Counted from the first letter of the stretch, positions 12,404-25,638 are shown. The stretch: DNA of 64,000 nucleotides from Vespula vulgaris (GCF_905475345.1 NC_066595.1:6712501-6776500); one strand, 5' to 3'. Translations and numbers: made by a program. Notes: generated by a model not told the origin, from the letters alone.

Positions 12404-12465
12404 GTTATTCTATATAAACTTACTAGTGTATTATTAATGGAAACTACTTTCATGTAAATAATAAT

Positions 12466-12471
12466 AATAAA
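12466..12471 (+). terminator. AATAAA poly(A) signal for ATP synthase e
   Basis: Canonical hexamer inside an AATAATAATAAAA run 63 nt after the stop codon. It is the first such signal after the gene. Confidence 0.55.
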
Positions 12472-13245
12472 AATACTATAATATTCATATTAGAATTTAT
12501 GTATTGCCCATTACACAATACATTATAAAAAAATCTTTTTTTAAATATTTATAACATTTACTTGATAATTGCAAAGTAAAGATTTTTCTTTTAACAAAAA
12601 GTATTTATTTTAAGAATATATGTATATTTAAGTTTTTATTAAATTTTTTAAGATATTACATTGTGATAATTATTTGCTTTAAATTTATAATCTGTTTCCA
12701 ATTTCTTTATTTCAAAATGGCTAAAAATTTATTTAAGAAAATCTTACAATTATTACAGTATACTTATTTTTAGTTTATAAAATATATAAAAGAAGTACTA
12801 AAATTTTTGTTTGTTTGCAAAATGTTTAAAAGTTCTACAAAGTAATAATTTTATACAAAAAAATCTGTTTTAATGACTATCATACAATCAAAAATTAAAA
12901 TGGTTTGTATTTGAAAATTTATATAGTAAATATTAAATAAACAAAATATCTTAGTTTTTTTATATATATTGGTAATTCTAAATAATTTAAAAATTCTTAT
13001 CACATATAGTACAATATCTATATAATTTTACCCACCCAAGTGCACACGTGACTGATAATGAGTTAATAATAAAATAATATTTATTGAGATTTTAATTATT
13101 TTATTAGATATTATTTAGATTTTCATATGCATGAAACGATATATGCAAAAATAAAAATAATTTAGGTTCTATTAAATTAAGTATAAAGTGAAATATTTAC
13201 GGAACTAAAAAAGAAACTAAATTAATTTTATTGAAAGAAATTTAG

Positions 13246-13258
13246 AAGAAAAAAAAAA
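13246..13258 (-). terminator. RNA polymerase III terminator of tRNA-Lys
   Basis: Immediately downstream of the tRNA 3' end the minus strand reads GG followed by an uninterrupted T-run, the standard Pol III stop signal. Confidence 0.8.
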
Positions 13259-13259
13259 C

Positions 13260-13332
13260 CGCCCGAACAGGGACTCGAACCCTGGACCCTCAGATTAAAA
13301 GTCTGATGCTCTACCGACTGAGCTATCCAGGC
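13260..13332 (-). tRNA. tRNA-Lys (anticodon TTT)
   Basis: 73-nt cloverleaf with no intron. The acceptor arms GCCTGGA and TCGGGCG pair (with a G-T wobble), the D-arm is GCTCAGTCGGTAGAGC, the anticodon loop CTTTTAA gives anticodon TTT for AAA codons, and the T-arm has GGTTCGAGTCC. Internal A and B boxes are intact and CCA is not encoded, as expected for a nuclear eukaryotic gene. It sits alone between two protein genes. Confidence 0.97.
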
Positions 13333-13929
13333 GCTTATGCTAGTTTTACGAAATATATACATATACTTTGGAATCACATTTATCTTTTACATATCAATAT
13401 AGTGATACTTTTATTTTACATGAACAGTATAACATATTACATAACATATCAAAATTAATTATCTTGAAAGAATAATATTTATTTTTGTATTATTAAAATT
13501 AATATTTTACAAATCAGTGAAAGAGAGGATAATACAATTATACTATTTGTTTAATAGTGCATTTTTGAGGTATTTACAATAAACTATAAAACGTTTATAT
13601 AATTATATTATATGTAAAATTTGAATCATATAAAATATATTACAAAAACAATAATTACATAAAATGATGTTTTTTTACAAATCAAACAATTGTATTACTG
13701 TGGAATGGACATTGGAATAAAAATATGTATAAGTTAAATAAAATATTAATATGACAGATAATGCTAACAATATACTTGTATATTCACAGTATATTCACAA
13801 TTTATTTAGAGACACAGAGTATGTTTTTTGTAGTAAGTAGTTTTGTAATATTCATTTATTGTCATAAATGCTTTTAGAAACTGCTGCTTCCATTAATCTT
13901 TTAACATCTTCAGAGTTTCATTTCCATTT
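13333..13929. other. Region between tRNA-Lys and the reductase 3' end
   Basis: AT-rich; includes the reductase 3' UTR. A minus-strand AATAAA (13860-13855) lies 70 nt beyond the stop, and another at 13806-13801. Nothing else is seen. Confidence 0.65.
13855..13860 (-). terminator. AATAAA poly(A) signal for dihydropteridine reductase
   Basis: Plus-strand TTTATT, i.e. minus-strand AATAAA, 70 nt after the stop codon at 13932-13930. Confidence 0.5.
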
Positions 13930-16066
13930 TTAAACTGTTATTAATGTTGTCTTATTGTCTTTAGTAATCAATTGAAGAAGACTACCATTGGAAGGTCGGT
14001 CTTGATTTTGAGACCATTTCCAAAACAAGCTATTGATAATATAAATATATGTTATATAATTCTATGTTCATGATAATAAAATATATATTATACATACTCT
14101 GATACAAATTCAAGAGATGTCCATGTACTCGTATCAGCTTTTGGCATCCACTTTCTATTCATTGGGGTATCCAAAGTAACAGGTAAGATAGTAGCAACAA
14201 TAGAATCAAGAGGTAGACCACTATCCTTGGAAGCTAAAGACTTGGTTAGTTGATGGACTGCTGCCTTAGCCATTCCATAACCAATCATTCCTAATATTCA
14301 AGCAATAAGAATCTGTAAGTTATCACAAAATTATAATATTAAATTTTATTCAATGAGATTTAAAAACCTGGTGTTCCTTCTAATGCAGCTTTAGCACCAG
14401 TCAATGCAAGAAATCCTCCTTGTTTCAAATAATGAGATGCGATACTTGCTGCAATAGCTGAACTCCAAACACTTTGTTTCCACATAAGATCATTATTTTT
14501 GATAAAATCTGAGCTTGAAGCATTTCCTCCAGCCCATCCACCTGCTACACAAATCACTCCATCTACTTTGTCTTCTTTCAAAATATTTTTTATTTCTGAT
14601 AAAATATCAGATTCCTAGTATACAGATATAAATTAAATTAATATCATTATTTTATATAAAAAAGTAATAATGAAATAAAAACCAGATGCAATAGTTACCT
14701 GTTCCTGCCAGTTTCTATTAGCATTTACAACAATATTGGCATCTGCAGTTTCATTGGGTTTCATATCAATAGATCCAACCCACTGAAATAGTTTATCATT
14801 ATTTATTACATATTGTGATTTATAAATTTATAAATTTATAAAACTAAATAACTGTATAAAATCAATCAAGATTATGAAATATATAAACAATGAGATAGTA
14901 AAAAAGTACTTTTAATCTATTTTATTTTAACAATTTATAACAATTAATGCTAATAATTTATAAAATTATTTAGTAGTATATTATTTTGTAAAATTATTAT
15001 ACATCAAGCGAAATATGATACATGCATATATATATTTATATAAATATATAAATGTTTTATATATATACATATATAAAGTATAAAACATATGGGAAATATG
15101 CTGTCTCATATACATATACATTACACGAAAGGTCTTTTATCCTGTTCGGATCTATAAGCTAACGCACGCTTACGTGTTGCGCACTTATCGATATACGTAC
15201 AGTTAGTGAGAGAAGGATAGAATAGAAAAAAATTTTCGAAGTTTATTTCAAATGTTTTTGATCTTTGAAAATAAATTTTGAATGCAAATAAATGTTCAAA
15301 ATCGAATGGGTGATTATTTATTTCACAAATGTTTTTTAGATATTGTTTATTTGCCGAAAGCACAATTCGTCAAAAGGTATCCTTGTAAGAAAATTTTAAG
15401 TAATATTCTGCGATTTGTTTTATTTGCTTCTAAACGTTTTTTTTATGAAGATATTGTACTAAGCCATTCTTCGTTATAATTAAATGCATATTAGTTTTTA
15501 TAAGCGAAGTTATCCTTAACACAGTTTTCCGTGTCCTTGCGCAACTTTCATCTCACTAGACTTTATACGTTCTATGTTACGTATACAGTACGTAACTTAT
15601 AAAAAAAGGAAAATGACAAATACTTAACATTTTACTTTTTACAGTATTATTTTTCTTTAATAGAAGGATTTTAATAGAAAGTATTCTTCAAATTTCCCGC
15701 GAAATTTTCTTCTTATCAATAAACAAGTTTAAATCAAGATTTTGGTTAATACTTTGTATCGTTATAAATAAATTGCTTGTAAAACTCATACGTGCTTTAT
15801 AGATTAAAATCTATACGTCAAATTATTTTTATAAAAAATATAAGATAATATTAATGCAGCATTTATTATCTTTTATTTAGAATTATTCGAAGTGTCACGT
15901 CTGATAAACTTATCCTTACTTCGATAAAAATTTTTTTTTTAATTGTAACATTTTATACAAATATTTATACGCTTACCCAATTTTTTGATTTAAATTGGGA
16001 AACACAAGCAGAACCAAGTGCACCCTTACCACCGTAAATAATAACACGTCCTAATACCGCTGCCAT
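13930..16066 (-). CDS. Dhpr: Quinoid dihydropteridine reductase
   Basis: Cytosolic short-chain dehydrogenase that uses NADH to recycle quinonoid dihydrobiopterin to tetrahydrobiopterin, the cofactor of phenylalanine, tyrosine and tryptophan hydroxylases. Exons: 16066-15977, 14782-14699, 14614-14368, 14290-14098 and 14029-13930, giving 237 aa, close to the usual 235-245. The nucleotide-binding loop YGGKGALG lies at residues 11-18, W-V-G-S-I-D at the adenine-side strand, GVICVAGGWAGGNA at about 77-90, and the catalytic Tyr-x-x-x-Lys pair is Y145/K149 in GYGMAK. The C-terminus (RPSNGSLLQLITKD) is family-typical. Start: first ATG of exon 1, directly before the first beta strand. The gene is divergent from KCMF1. 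Confidence 0.95.
14783..15976 (-). other. Reductase intron 1
   Basis: 1.2-kb AT-rich intron with the GTAAGC donor directly after codon 30. Frames here (for example 15121-15363 and 15282-15479) lack recognisable content. There are TATATA-rich tracts near 15,010-15,110. Confidence 0.7.
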
Positions 16067-16424
16067 TGTTCACAAAATGTGCATAAACTCTACGATTTGC
16101 AAGAATGATCCGGGATTCAGCGATCGACTACGAAAGAATACGAATAGGAACGAGCTGACTTTCGGAAAATGTCGTGAAAGGATTGCTAGATTGCCGGTTC
16201 TCGACATAGAATAAAATACTAGATGACCGTTCGAAAGGATAATTTGAGATTACGTTATATTGGTGTACTTCGTAAAGGCAGACACGAAACATCGACTTAG
16301 TTGTATAGTAAGCCAAAATAATACAAATGATTAATGTAATTATTTCTTTAGTTGATAAGAAGTTTAATTTATTATAATTGTAATTTAAATTATGTTATAA
16401 TTATAAGATTTATTATGTATGTTG

Positions 16425-16455
<31 letters not shown>

Positions 16456-16987
16456 AATTTTCATATCAAAATCATTTGAATAAAGTTTATCAAATTCTCT
16501 AATACGATTGGTCGATTTTTACGATGAGAGCACTCTCTGTAATTTGAAAAGTTATAAATTCAAATAATATGATTATAAATATACAGTTTCAATAATACGT
16601 AATAATATCATTGAAATGATATCTATAAAATGTTACCAATGTGTGTAATTACTGTTTTTAGAAAGAATATTGTCGTAACAAATTGTATTTTTCCCGCGCT
16701 TTTCATAGAAATCGTGGCAACACCGCATGTACGGAAAGAGAGGCCGTGCCCGCAATGTTCTCCGGGAGCGTAGGTCTAGTGTGACGTCACGGTAGCCTAG
16801 TTGGGTTAGGTTTTACGCTGGAAATTCTAACGAAAAATTTTTGTTTGACGATTGATGTTTTCCTCGTCGCATTCACCGAACCGAGCGACGTAGCGAGCTG
16901 ACGTAGTGGCGACCGGTGATCGTGTTTTATAAATCGTGCGATCGCGAAACCCCGCGCTGTCGACGTATATGAAATTTTAAACGGAAA
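16067..16987. promoter_or_regulatory. Divergent Dhpr / KCMF1 promoter region
   Basis: 921 bp between opposing start codons. The half nearest KCMF1 (about 16,690-16,985) is clearly richer in G+C and CpG than its surroundings and resembles a broad, TATA-less housekeeping promoter with a KCMF1 5' UTR. A (TA)n run lies at 16,429-16,456. Confidence 0.6.
16429..16456. repeat. (TA)n microsatellite
   Basis: Imperfect TA dinucleotide run in the Dhpr/KCMF1 divergent spacer. Confidence 0.8.
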
Positions 16988-19900
16988 ATGAGTCGACATG
17001 AAGGTATGTACGTGTGTGCTGCCTTCTGACTAGCAAGTCAGCTTGGTCCTCCTCGTGCATCCAGTCTATTGTAATAATGATAGAAAAGATTTTAAGATTT
17101 ATGAAGGCATAATACATTTTTATGATGAATCTATGCTAATTGTAGAGAATATTAGATGATTTTTTTATGCTAGACGTTTCTCAGAAACGTTTCCCTTTGA
17201 GCTCGAGACGGATCGTCCTAATGTCAGAGCCAGATGGCAGCACTGAGCGAAAATTCACTCGAATTTTTGGCGAATTTAGATTCGTCTTTTTCAGCAATTA
17301 GTTAGAATTTTTTTAATATGACAAATATTCTCAATGTTCTTTAATGTAAAACGACTGTAAATTGGTGTTCAATGATGTATGATGAGTTGTCAGGATGTAT
17401 TACCAGCTGATTGCTTTCAGATCAGTTTCCTTAGTCTCTTTTCTCCCTCCGCTCACCCCCCCTCTCTTGAAGACAGATAATTTTACTCTTCTTAAACATA
17501 TTGAAATCTTTTCTTGTTCTTTTAGAACTATGTATAACTTAGATCTATCTTTTATCTATTAACAGCAACTTATAGTAATTTTGGTAATGGTCTTGTTAAT
17601 TGCATCATAATGACATAATATTCGTTATAAATGTATTGAATAATTTATTTATCTATGTATATATTTACATTCGTAAATATTTTTATAGATAATGACTGAA
17701 TAAGATCTTTACTTTGATGCTCTTAATTTGTTGATTTGGAACGTAATAACTTTTTGCATAACAAGATGTTCTTGTATAGATGTACACATGCATGATATAT
17801 AAATAACATTGATATTATCATGTCATTTATACATCGTATATATATATACTCGTTTACTTTTTATAGTATATTAATGATACATAAAAGGATATTGAAAAAG
17901 GAATTGCATAACCAGAATTTATATATGTATTTGCATTTTATATTTTTTTTATATTTTTTCTTTTTATATTTTTTTCTATTTTAATATTTACCCTTATTAA
18001 ATATAAAATAGTAAAAATATTTTTAATATTTTATGTACCTTATTATAGGGGTAAGCTGTGACTCCTGCTTAAAGGGTAATTTTCGGGGTCGCAGATACAA
18101 GTGCCTCGTATGCTACGATTATGATTTATGTGCCAGCTGCTATGAAGGTGGTGCCAGTACTACACGCCACCTTACCGATCATCCTATGCAGTGTATTCTT
18201 ACTAGATCTGATTTTGGTTAGTGACTGATCTTTCATATTTTTGTATCATTCTATATTTAGTAATTTTTATAGAAATATTAAGAGAAAGAGAGAAAAAAAG
18301 AGATTTCTCTTAAACTTTATGTATAACAAGATTATTATTTTACAGAATTGTATTATGGTGGAGAAGGTGTCAGTGTAGAACAACCTCAATCTTTAACTTG
18401 TCCTTATTGCACAAGAATGGGTTTTACTGAAGCTACTTTGCAAGAACATGTTGCTGCGGATCATCCAGACACTTCATTTGAAGTTGTGCGTATATTTCAC
18501 GAAATACTGATTACGTTAATAACAATATTTTGTACTTTAGAAACTATTCTTTAAAATTATTTTTTAATATTATTGCTCTTTGATTCTGTCTTAGGTCTGT
18601 CCAGTTTGCGCAGCTTTACCAGGTGGGGATCCCAATAATGTAACAGATGATTTTGCTGGTCATTTGACTTTGGAACATCGTAGTGGACCAAGAGATCTCA
18701 TTTCTCTTCTGGATGAGCCAGCCTCAAGTCGACATGGAGTCAGACGAATACCACACCCATCCAGAGGCGTAGGAGGGCAACGTCCACGCAGGTATACAAA
18801 CTTACTACTGTCAATAATAATAAGAAAGAATAAATATACAATCGCTAAATTATTTTGCACATGTAGGATTTATGGACGAAGGAAGAATGTCTTCATATAT
18901 CAAATTTTTTTTCCATCAGCATGATTTTTTATAAAATATGATAGTATTAACTTTTTACGGTCGTAATATTTTGTAGCATGGGTATACTGTTGTTCGAAAT
19001 TATTTCCGCTCGCTGAACCGATGGTGTACAGTCAACCAATTATTACCTGAAAATCCTACTTCTGGAGGATTAAGGGATTAAGGGTCTTGGGTTTATCTTT
19101 TATTTATATTTGAATGGCATAGAGTACAAGAATGTTGTTGCAATACAATAGATAAAGTGAGTAGGGTTCAATTCCAAAACAACAATAAACAGTAAAAGTA
19201 CCTTACAGGGAATATTTCAGACGACCGTAACGGTAAAAGTGTCCTGTCGGGATTTTCCCGTCATAAAACCGTAACAGTAAAAGTACCTGACCAGGAATAT
19301 CCCGGACTTTGACCGCTAAGAGTTAATACTGTGCTCACATTAAGGTTCATTACCATCTTACCTTAGATAATGTTCATTGGAGTGTCATTGGACCTGCAGG
19401 TCCAACATGCATTTCAGTTCGTCTGGAGGCTTAAGTCCCAGTAGTCGAGAGGGTATAGATCCAATCGCAGAATTGTTATCGCAATTGTCGGGGGTTCGTC
19501 GAAGTGGTGGTGGTACAGGACAAAGTTCTTCAGCACCGTCTCAACTACAGCAGTTGCAAATGCAGTTACAGTTGGAACGGCAACAAGTTAGAGTACGTAC
19601 ATTACTATACGTACCCATCTTTCAATTTCTCTTTAGTGGTTTCTTTTCACGCTGAGTGCTCGTTAATAATGAGTTCTTACTATACGAACGAAGTAAGTGG
19701 AATAAGATAAATAAAAAAATAATAATTAACATTTTATCGGTCGTAAATATCGCTAAAAAGTTGTCGCTAACCGGCGGCTCTCTCGCGTAAATGCAACCGC
19801 TTTTCGTATAATCGTTGATAGTATAATTATAATGTACTTATCGAGAGAGAAGCATTAAAGTCAGTATTATTTAAATTTTATCATGTAATCTTAATCTTAA

Positions 19901-21629
19901 TCATCAATTCATGATGATGATCAAATCATTTGTATAATGCCGTCTAAAATTGATGCGGTCGTATCTATGTGATTACCAACCGATACGAAATGTTTAGAGA
20001 AAGTATTAAGAGAAAAGCTAGTACGAATTATATCAATATTTATTTCGTGCATTTATTTGCAAGAAGTACTGAATTTTTAAGTATATTTGTTATCATTTGT
20101 GCGAACACGCATGTTAATACGCACACCACGATTCAATTAAAATAAGTCAAAATAACGTAATTAATGCAATCGCATAATAATTTGTAGCTCACTGATGTAT
20201 AAGAAATTCAGTAAATAAGAAAAATATTTTTACACACACACAAGAGAAATATATCTTTCGAGTGCGTAAACGGAGAGATTTTTCGCGTAAAAAATACATT
20301 AAGATTGATAAATTAAATATAAAATATAACATTTAAATTGATTTATTTTATAATATTTTCAGTTGCTTTATTTCAGCAATAATTATTAATAATAATACCT
20401 TTTATGTTAATTCTATATGTATATTTTAGGCTGCTAGGCAACAGTTGGAACGGTTGCCCAGGAGACAGACACAGGTTATTGGTTCAGTTAGTGGAGGAGG
20501 TGGTACAAGTGGTGGTCACTCTACTAATATGGCAAGTGTAGTGGCAAGCAGTACAAGTAGTAATAACAATGCAACCAATGTGGCCAACTCATCTGTTGTT
20601 TCATCTACCAACTCACAGAGCTCAATGTTTCTGTTGCCTAGGTAATTGTCATAAATTACTTTCTTCTTATATCTTCTTATTTCTTCTTATATCTTAATCT
20701 AATATATCTATTTAATTTGTTTAGATGCATTACAACTACACTGTCTGATTCACAATTGCAAAATGTTGAACGCGAGAGTGCAAACAGAAGCCTCTTCGTT
20801 CGTGAACTTATTCTTGGGACACTTTCGCAAACATTGCCAGATTTGCTACAACAACAACTGTCCATTGCACAGACACCAATATCAAGTGCAACTACTGCCA
20901 CGACAAGTCCTGAAACACCAAATGCAAATGCTTCCACGATTCCCACGAAAAAATTAAATGTAACTCAAGAAACAAAACGAGATCAAACATCAAGTAAACA
21001 TGTAACGCCACCCCCTGTGCAGCAACAGCAGCAATCGCATATCGTGCAAGCTGCAACTGGTAGTGTCGGAACAGGTCTGCAAAATCAAGGATTGTCTACA
21101 AATTCTAATAGTATCACGTCGCAGAATCCACCTATGGTTCAAACGTTGATGCATAGTGTATTACCCCAACCACTGGTGAGTCCTCCTTAAATTTCTGCAA
21201 AGTTTATTTCCGCAGTTTGATTTCTAAAAATATTTTATTTGTATACAAGTGAAAGAAAGCTCGTTAATGTAAACAATATGTATTTATGAATAGACGAATA
21301 TATTGTAGTTTTAAATGTCTGATTACTAAAATGAATATAAGAAAACATTGAGAAGATCCGAAAATGTTACTAATTTACTTTTGATATTTACTGAATTTAT
21401 AATAAGAATTTGAGATAATAATATTATTAAATAGGTACTGCAGCAGCCACTGCCTCCACCAATTAGGAATACTGGTACTGGGACCATCAGAGAACCCATA
21501 GCAAGCCCGGCACCTGCATACCTGAGAGGTGGAGTGGGTCCGGTTGGTGTTACAGGTCCTTCACGTAGAAAGCCAGTTAGGGCTGTAGATGGAAGAAACC
21601 AATCTACGGAACCTCCACCCCCGCACTAA
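16988..21629 (+). CDS. Kcmf1: E3 ubiquitin-protein ligase KCMF1
   Basis: ZZ-type ubiquitin ligase that works with UBR4 in quality control and protein turnover. Exons: 16988-17003, 18049-18216, 18346-18485, 18595-18791, 19400-19592, 20430-20641, 20725-21175 and 21435-21629, with consistent phases, 523 aa. The ZZ finger ligands are C9, C12, C24, C27, C33, C36, H46 and H50. A second zinc module has CPYC at 80-83 with H96 and H101, and CPVC at 110-113 with H131 and H136. After these come the conserved DPIAELLSQLSGVRR and a Gln-rich helix (QLQQLQMQLQLERQQ...AARQQLE), then RESANRSLFVRELILGTL. The C-terminal 200 residues are Ser/Thr/Gln/Pro-rich and end in EPPPPPH. The protein is longer than the vertebrate one (381 aa), mainly through this tail. 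Exon 1 codes only MSRHE plus one base. Introns 4 and 5 carry transposon-like ends. Confidence 0.96.
17004..18048 (+). other. KCMF1 intron 1
   Basis: 1.05-kb intron after the five-codon first exon. Its 5' third is less AT-rich and contains a CTCF-like AGATGGCAG (17232-17240), consistent with promoter-proximal regulatory DNA. The rest is AT-rich and featureless. Confidence 0.6.
18951..19322. mobile_element. TTAA-bounded non-autonomous element in KCMF1 intron 4
   Basis: 372 bp flanked by TTAA on both sides (18947-18950 and 19323-19326). The ends form an imperfect inverted repeat: after TTAA the left reads CTTTTTACGGTC and the right, inverted, CTCTTAGCGGTC. TTAA duplication is the hallmark of piggyBac-like elements. 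The right third contains three degenerate tandem units of 41-46 bp. There is no transposase, so this would be a MITE. Family assignment is inference. Confidence 0.5.
19192..19322. repeat. Three degenerate tandem units of 41-46 bp
   Basis: Units start at 19192, 19233 and 19277, each opening with GTAAAAGT, followed by a CCTG/CCTTAC core and a GGGAATAT or GGGATTTT block, and running toward a CCG motif. They form the inner part of the right end of the TTAA-bounded element. Confidence 0.7.
19726..19750. mobile_element. Second TTAA end related to the intron 4 element
   Basis: KCMF1 intron 5 contains TTAACATTTTATCGGTCGTA, nearly the same as the left end of the intron 4 element (TTAACTTTTTACGGTCGTAA). 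I could not find a convincing right end, so this may be a truncated or diverged copy. The following 60 bp is unusually GC-rich. Confidence 0.35.
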
Positions 21630-22503
21630 CCCCTCCTTAGCCTATACCCATCCACCCTGATTCCTCACAGGACCCTCTAGCACTAGTCCTAGCACTGTTT
21701 AGAACACCTCATCATTATTGTTATTATTATTATAATATTATATATTAATAATTATTCAAATGTCCCCTCCTGATCCTTTTTGCCCTTCTATTTTCCAAAC
21801 TCTAATCTCGTTACCTTTTGCCATTATGTGACATGGAACAAGGGCAAGGGCTAATTTCATTGTTGTATGCAGAAAATGTATATAACTTCTTGCAGTTATG
21901 CTCGGAATATGATTCCTTTGTTTAATTTTGTTTCGATTACAGCGAGTCTTGCCACGTTCTTTTAAACCACTATATGAGTTTATCGATAATCGAATTTAAT
22001 CCAAATTAATGGATCGCTTCTTAAAAGCAACAACAGTATATGTTTAACGGTTTCGTATATAATGAAATGATGAATCTTTAAGACATCAGCGGAAAAATAT
22101 TTGGTATCCGATCGGTTTCAAATTATAATGCGATGCGTGTCATATTATTTCATTGCTTCTTATAAAGCACCAAAAATCATTTTTGGGTCAATTAAACACA
22201 ATTGACTTTTTTTCGAGTAGTAATATGTTACCTACTATTTACTCAAAAAGTTACAGTATATTTATAAAATATTTATAATCAATATGCCTGGGTTGGTCCA
22301 TGATACTAATTTTTTAATTTATCATTTTCCGCTCCTTTCTCCTTACGTAATTTATCTGTAACGAGAAAGAATTTGTGTCAATATTAATATACTAATCACT
22401 TCTCATATATTAGGTTGTTCATTTAGTTATACATTATTTCTTTTGCGATTTTTAATACTAACTATATGTTTAAATTTACTGTTACGTCTTACTGTAAACT
22501 TGA

Positions 22504-22509
22504 AATAAA
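22504..22509 (+). terminator. Candidate AATAAA poly(A) signal for KCMF1
   Basis: Canonical hexamer 875 nt after the KCMF1 stop. Other sites further on are possible, so the UTR length is uncertain. Confidence 0.25.
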
Positions 22510-25500
22510 TTAATTTAGGTTTCAATGAAATTATAGTTTTCAATATAAAACACACACAATGTATTTGGATATATCATTAATTAAGTCACAATCGATTAAA
22601 TTTTCCATATAACGTGTGTTATCGCTAATAAACATTAATTAAAGTTTGTGTCTGTGAGAGTTAGGAGGCCTAGTTTCTAATAGCATCAAGGTTGAGTTTC
22701 ATTGACCAGCCCATTTAAAAAAAAAGAAAAATCAATGAAAAAGCTTAAAATCTTGTCGTCAAATTAAGTTATTCGATATCAAATTGAAATTATTATAAAT
22801 GGATTTGAAAGATATTACAATTAAAAATTAAATCGACGTGTACACACGCGCGCGCCTTATTTGTATGTATATAATGTGTATGTATACATATATATATGTG
22901 TGTGTATATATATATGCATGCGTATGTATATGTATATCAAAAGTATAATAAGGAAGATTTTAAGCAGTCCAACATATTTTTTATTCATTTGTCGAATCAT
23001 AGTATTACGTAAGTACATACAATCGTTGTGTCAATATCGACCCTCTTTCCTCAAAGCATGCCCTTGTCCTTGAAATTCTAATCACTCCATTTTAAGCTAC
23101 ACGTCATAATGATAATAATGATAATGATAATTAAGAATAGTAATGATAATAGTATTGTTTGTACGCGTGTGTTATGTCGAAGCCAAGGGCGTAAAACGAA
23201 ATAGAGGCAATAATTTATTGCTTTTTCTAGAGGAAAGACAAAAAAAAAGCCGAAAGGATTTTTCATGATTATGTCTAAAATATGAGTTCACACAGAAATA
23301 TTCAAATTTATAGACATGACAAAATCAGATTTTGCATGGGACGCATACAGATACATTCGATACTCAAAAAAGAAATATTATAAAGAATAGAATCAAACAA
23401 AGCTCCTATAATTGAGCGTCGACTGATATGTCGATAATTGGCTCCTTCCCCTAGTCTTTACGCATGTTTTGTTTTCTCTCTCTTTCTTTTTTTCTTTCAT
23501 TTTCTTTTTCTTCTTATAATCCTTTACTTTGTAATTAGTTCTTCTTCATTTCCTATTTTTTCTTTTTTCATATAATTTTATTTGGGTGTGTATCTACAAG
23601 ATGTGGATAAGAGTTTAAAAAAACAATAAAAAAAGAGGAAAATCTATACAGTTAAAGCAAATGAAATAAAGAACAGAAAAAATGAAAAAGAAATGCACAC
23701 ATATATACGCATATATGTGTTTGTATTTACGTATAAACATACATATATTAAAAAATTTACAGACGCGTGCGTGCGTGCGTGCGTAAGCTTGTGAACAAAA
23801 AAAAAAAAAACAAAAAAAAAAAGAAAAAAATTAGTAAAATATGTAGTAAGTGATTTTTTCTTATTTTGTATAGCCCCTTTTAAAACTAATTATCTCTCTT
23901 CTCTGTCTGTCTAATATAATATCGTTTACAAATAACTTTGCAGTGTTGGACACATTAGGATAGGCGTTAAAAATTACGCCTAAAAATTTATCTTTTATTT
24001 TCTAATCACATCCGTATCGTATTAATTGTTTTTCTTTTATCTACCATAGTTATCGATATAGAAAAATAATATTCTTTTAAAAATTAAAATCCACGTTCTA
24101 TGTTTAATGCAAATTACACGCCTTCGTAACGTATAGTAGATTTACAATAATAAAAAGATAGAAAAGGGATGCGTACTTACTAATTGTGAAAAAAGAAATG
24201 CAAGAAAAATATCAAGGATTATTATCCTGCGAGCTAATTAATAGCGAGCAATTTTGCTTGGTATTAAAATAAAAAATAAAACGCTGATGTATTCAGGGAT
24301 AGATCAAAAGAAAAATATATGTTTAAACGGACAAATAGAATGATCAAAAAATGGGACTCATTGAAATCGAGTATCATGAAAATGATAAACTGACTTATCG
24401 TTAGAACGAAGCAAGACTTTTATGTATCAATTTGATACCAAACAAGAGTTGGTCCAAAGATGTTATATCATAGACAGAATTATATTGTTTCGCAAGTATA
24501 ATAGATATCTATATTTTTTGTTTTATTTTATTTCCAGTATTATTTGTTAGTAAAAGATATTTCCTGTAGTATGTGTGATCGCTCACATCGTAAGAATAGA
24601 GAATACACGTGGGATTTGAGATAATTTTCGTTCGAGTAGGAAAAAGAAAAAGAAAAAAAGAAAAAAAAACAAAAGAAAATGAGATTCTTTCCCTTGTTTT
24701 CCCTGTCACTCATAAACCCCCAAAAAATCCATTCCCTTTCAGTTTCAACGGGAGTCCTTATGATCTCGTTAATTAATATAACAATTAATATAACTCAATA
24801 CGATTAAGTTTCCGATTATTTGACGTAATTCGAAAAGAACGATACATAATTTACTTGAAAAGAAAATACGAATACTTCGATATCATTGTCACAGATATCT
24901 ACAGTTACAGTTTTGTTCGTTGCAGCTTTGAAAGTCATTCGTTTTACCATTAACCTTTGGCTTGCCGTACATACTAATTGGGATTCAACTGGAAGCAACG
25001 GAAAATAGATATATACATACATACACACTACTTTTTATCGTACGTGGCGTATTTAAAAACGTATTTTATACGTTTCCGAATTTACTTTTCATGCATTCTA
25101 CAACGAGTTTCTAGAAGATCGAAATTCGACCAGCGTTCAACCACCTCGTCTAGAGAAAACGTTATAAACTTTACGTGTAAAGGAAACAAAATAAAAAAGA
25201 CAAAAGGAAAATAATACAAAGAAACTAGAAAAACGGATATGCTCGTGGCGTATTTTCGCTTTATCCGAGAAAAATACTGAAAATTTTTGAAAAAGAAAAA
25301 AAAGGAAAAAAACAAGAAATAAATAAAAAACAAAATAGAAAGGCGAGATAAACTTCCTCTGATTACGACTTCTATCTGGATCTAACTTGTTATACTTCAA
25401 ACGACGTTGTCTATCGCACGTGTGTATATGTCGAAGACTTCTATAACGTTTTTATGCATATGTGCAAAGTGCATAGAACAAATGCATGTAACCTTCGAGT

Positions 25501-25597
25501 GTAACAAAACGGATGGAATAGTATGAGAAGCAAAGTAAAAAAGCAGCTTTTTGCCTTTGTACCTCGATTCATTTTAAGCGAAAGAACTTCTTTAAAG

Positions 25598-25600
<3 letters not shown>

Positions 25601-25638
<38 letters not shown>
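25601..25638. repeat. (GA)n microsatellite
   Basis: About 19 uninterrupted GA units in the KCMF1-RBX2 spacer. Confidence 0.9.

Larger units (their letters stand above)
12404..13259. other. 3' flank of ATP synthase e up to tRNA-Lys
   Basis: Very AT-rich (about 85%). It holds the ATP synthase e 3' UTR with a likely AATAAA at 12466-12471, then non-coding DNA. A T-rich tract on the minus strand (about 13,246-13,258) directly follows the tRNA. Confidence 0.7.

Noticed and set aside
18664..18924. 86-codon plus-strand frame as a separate gene
   Set aside because: It is KCMF1 exon 4 (ending 18791) read through into the intron.
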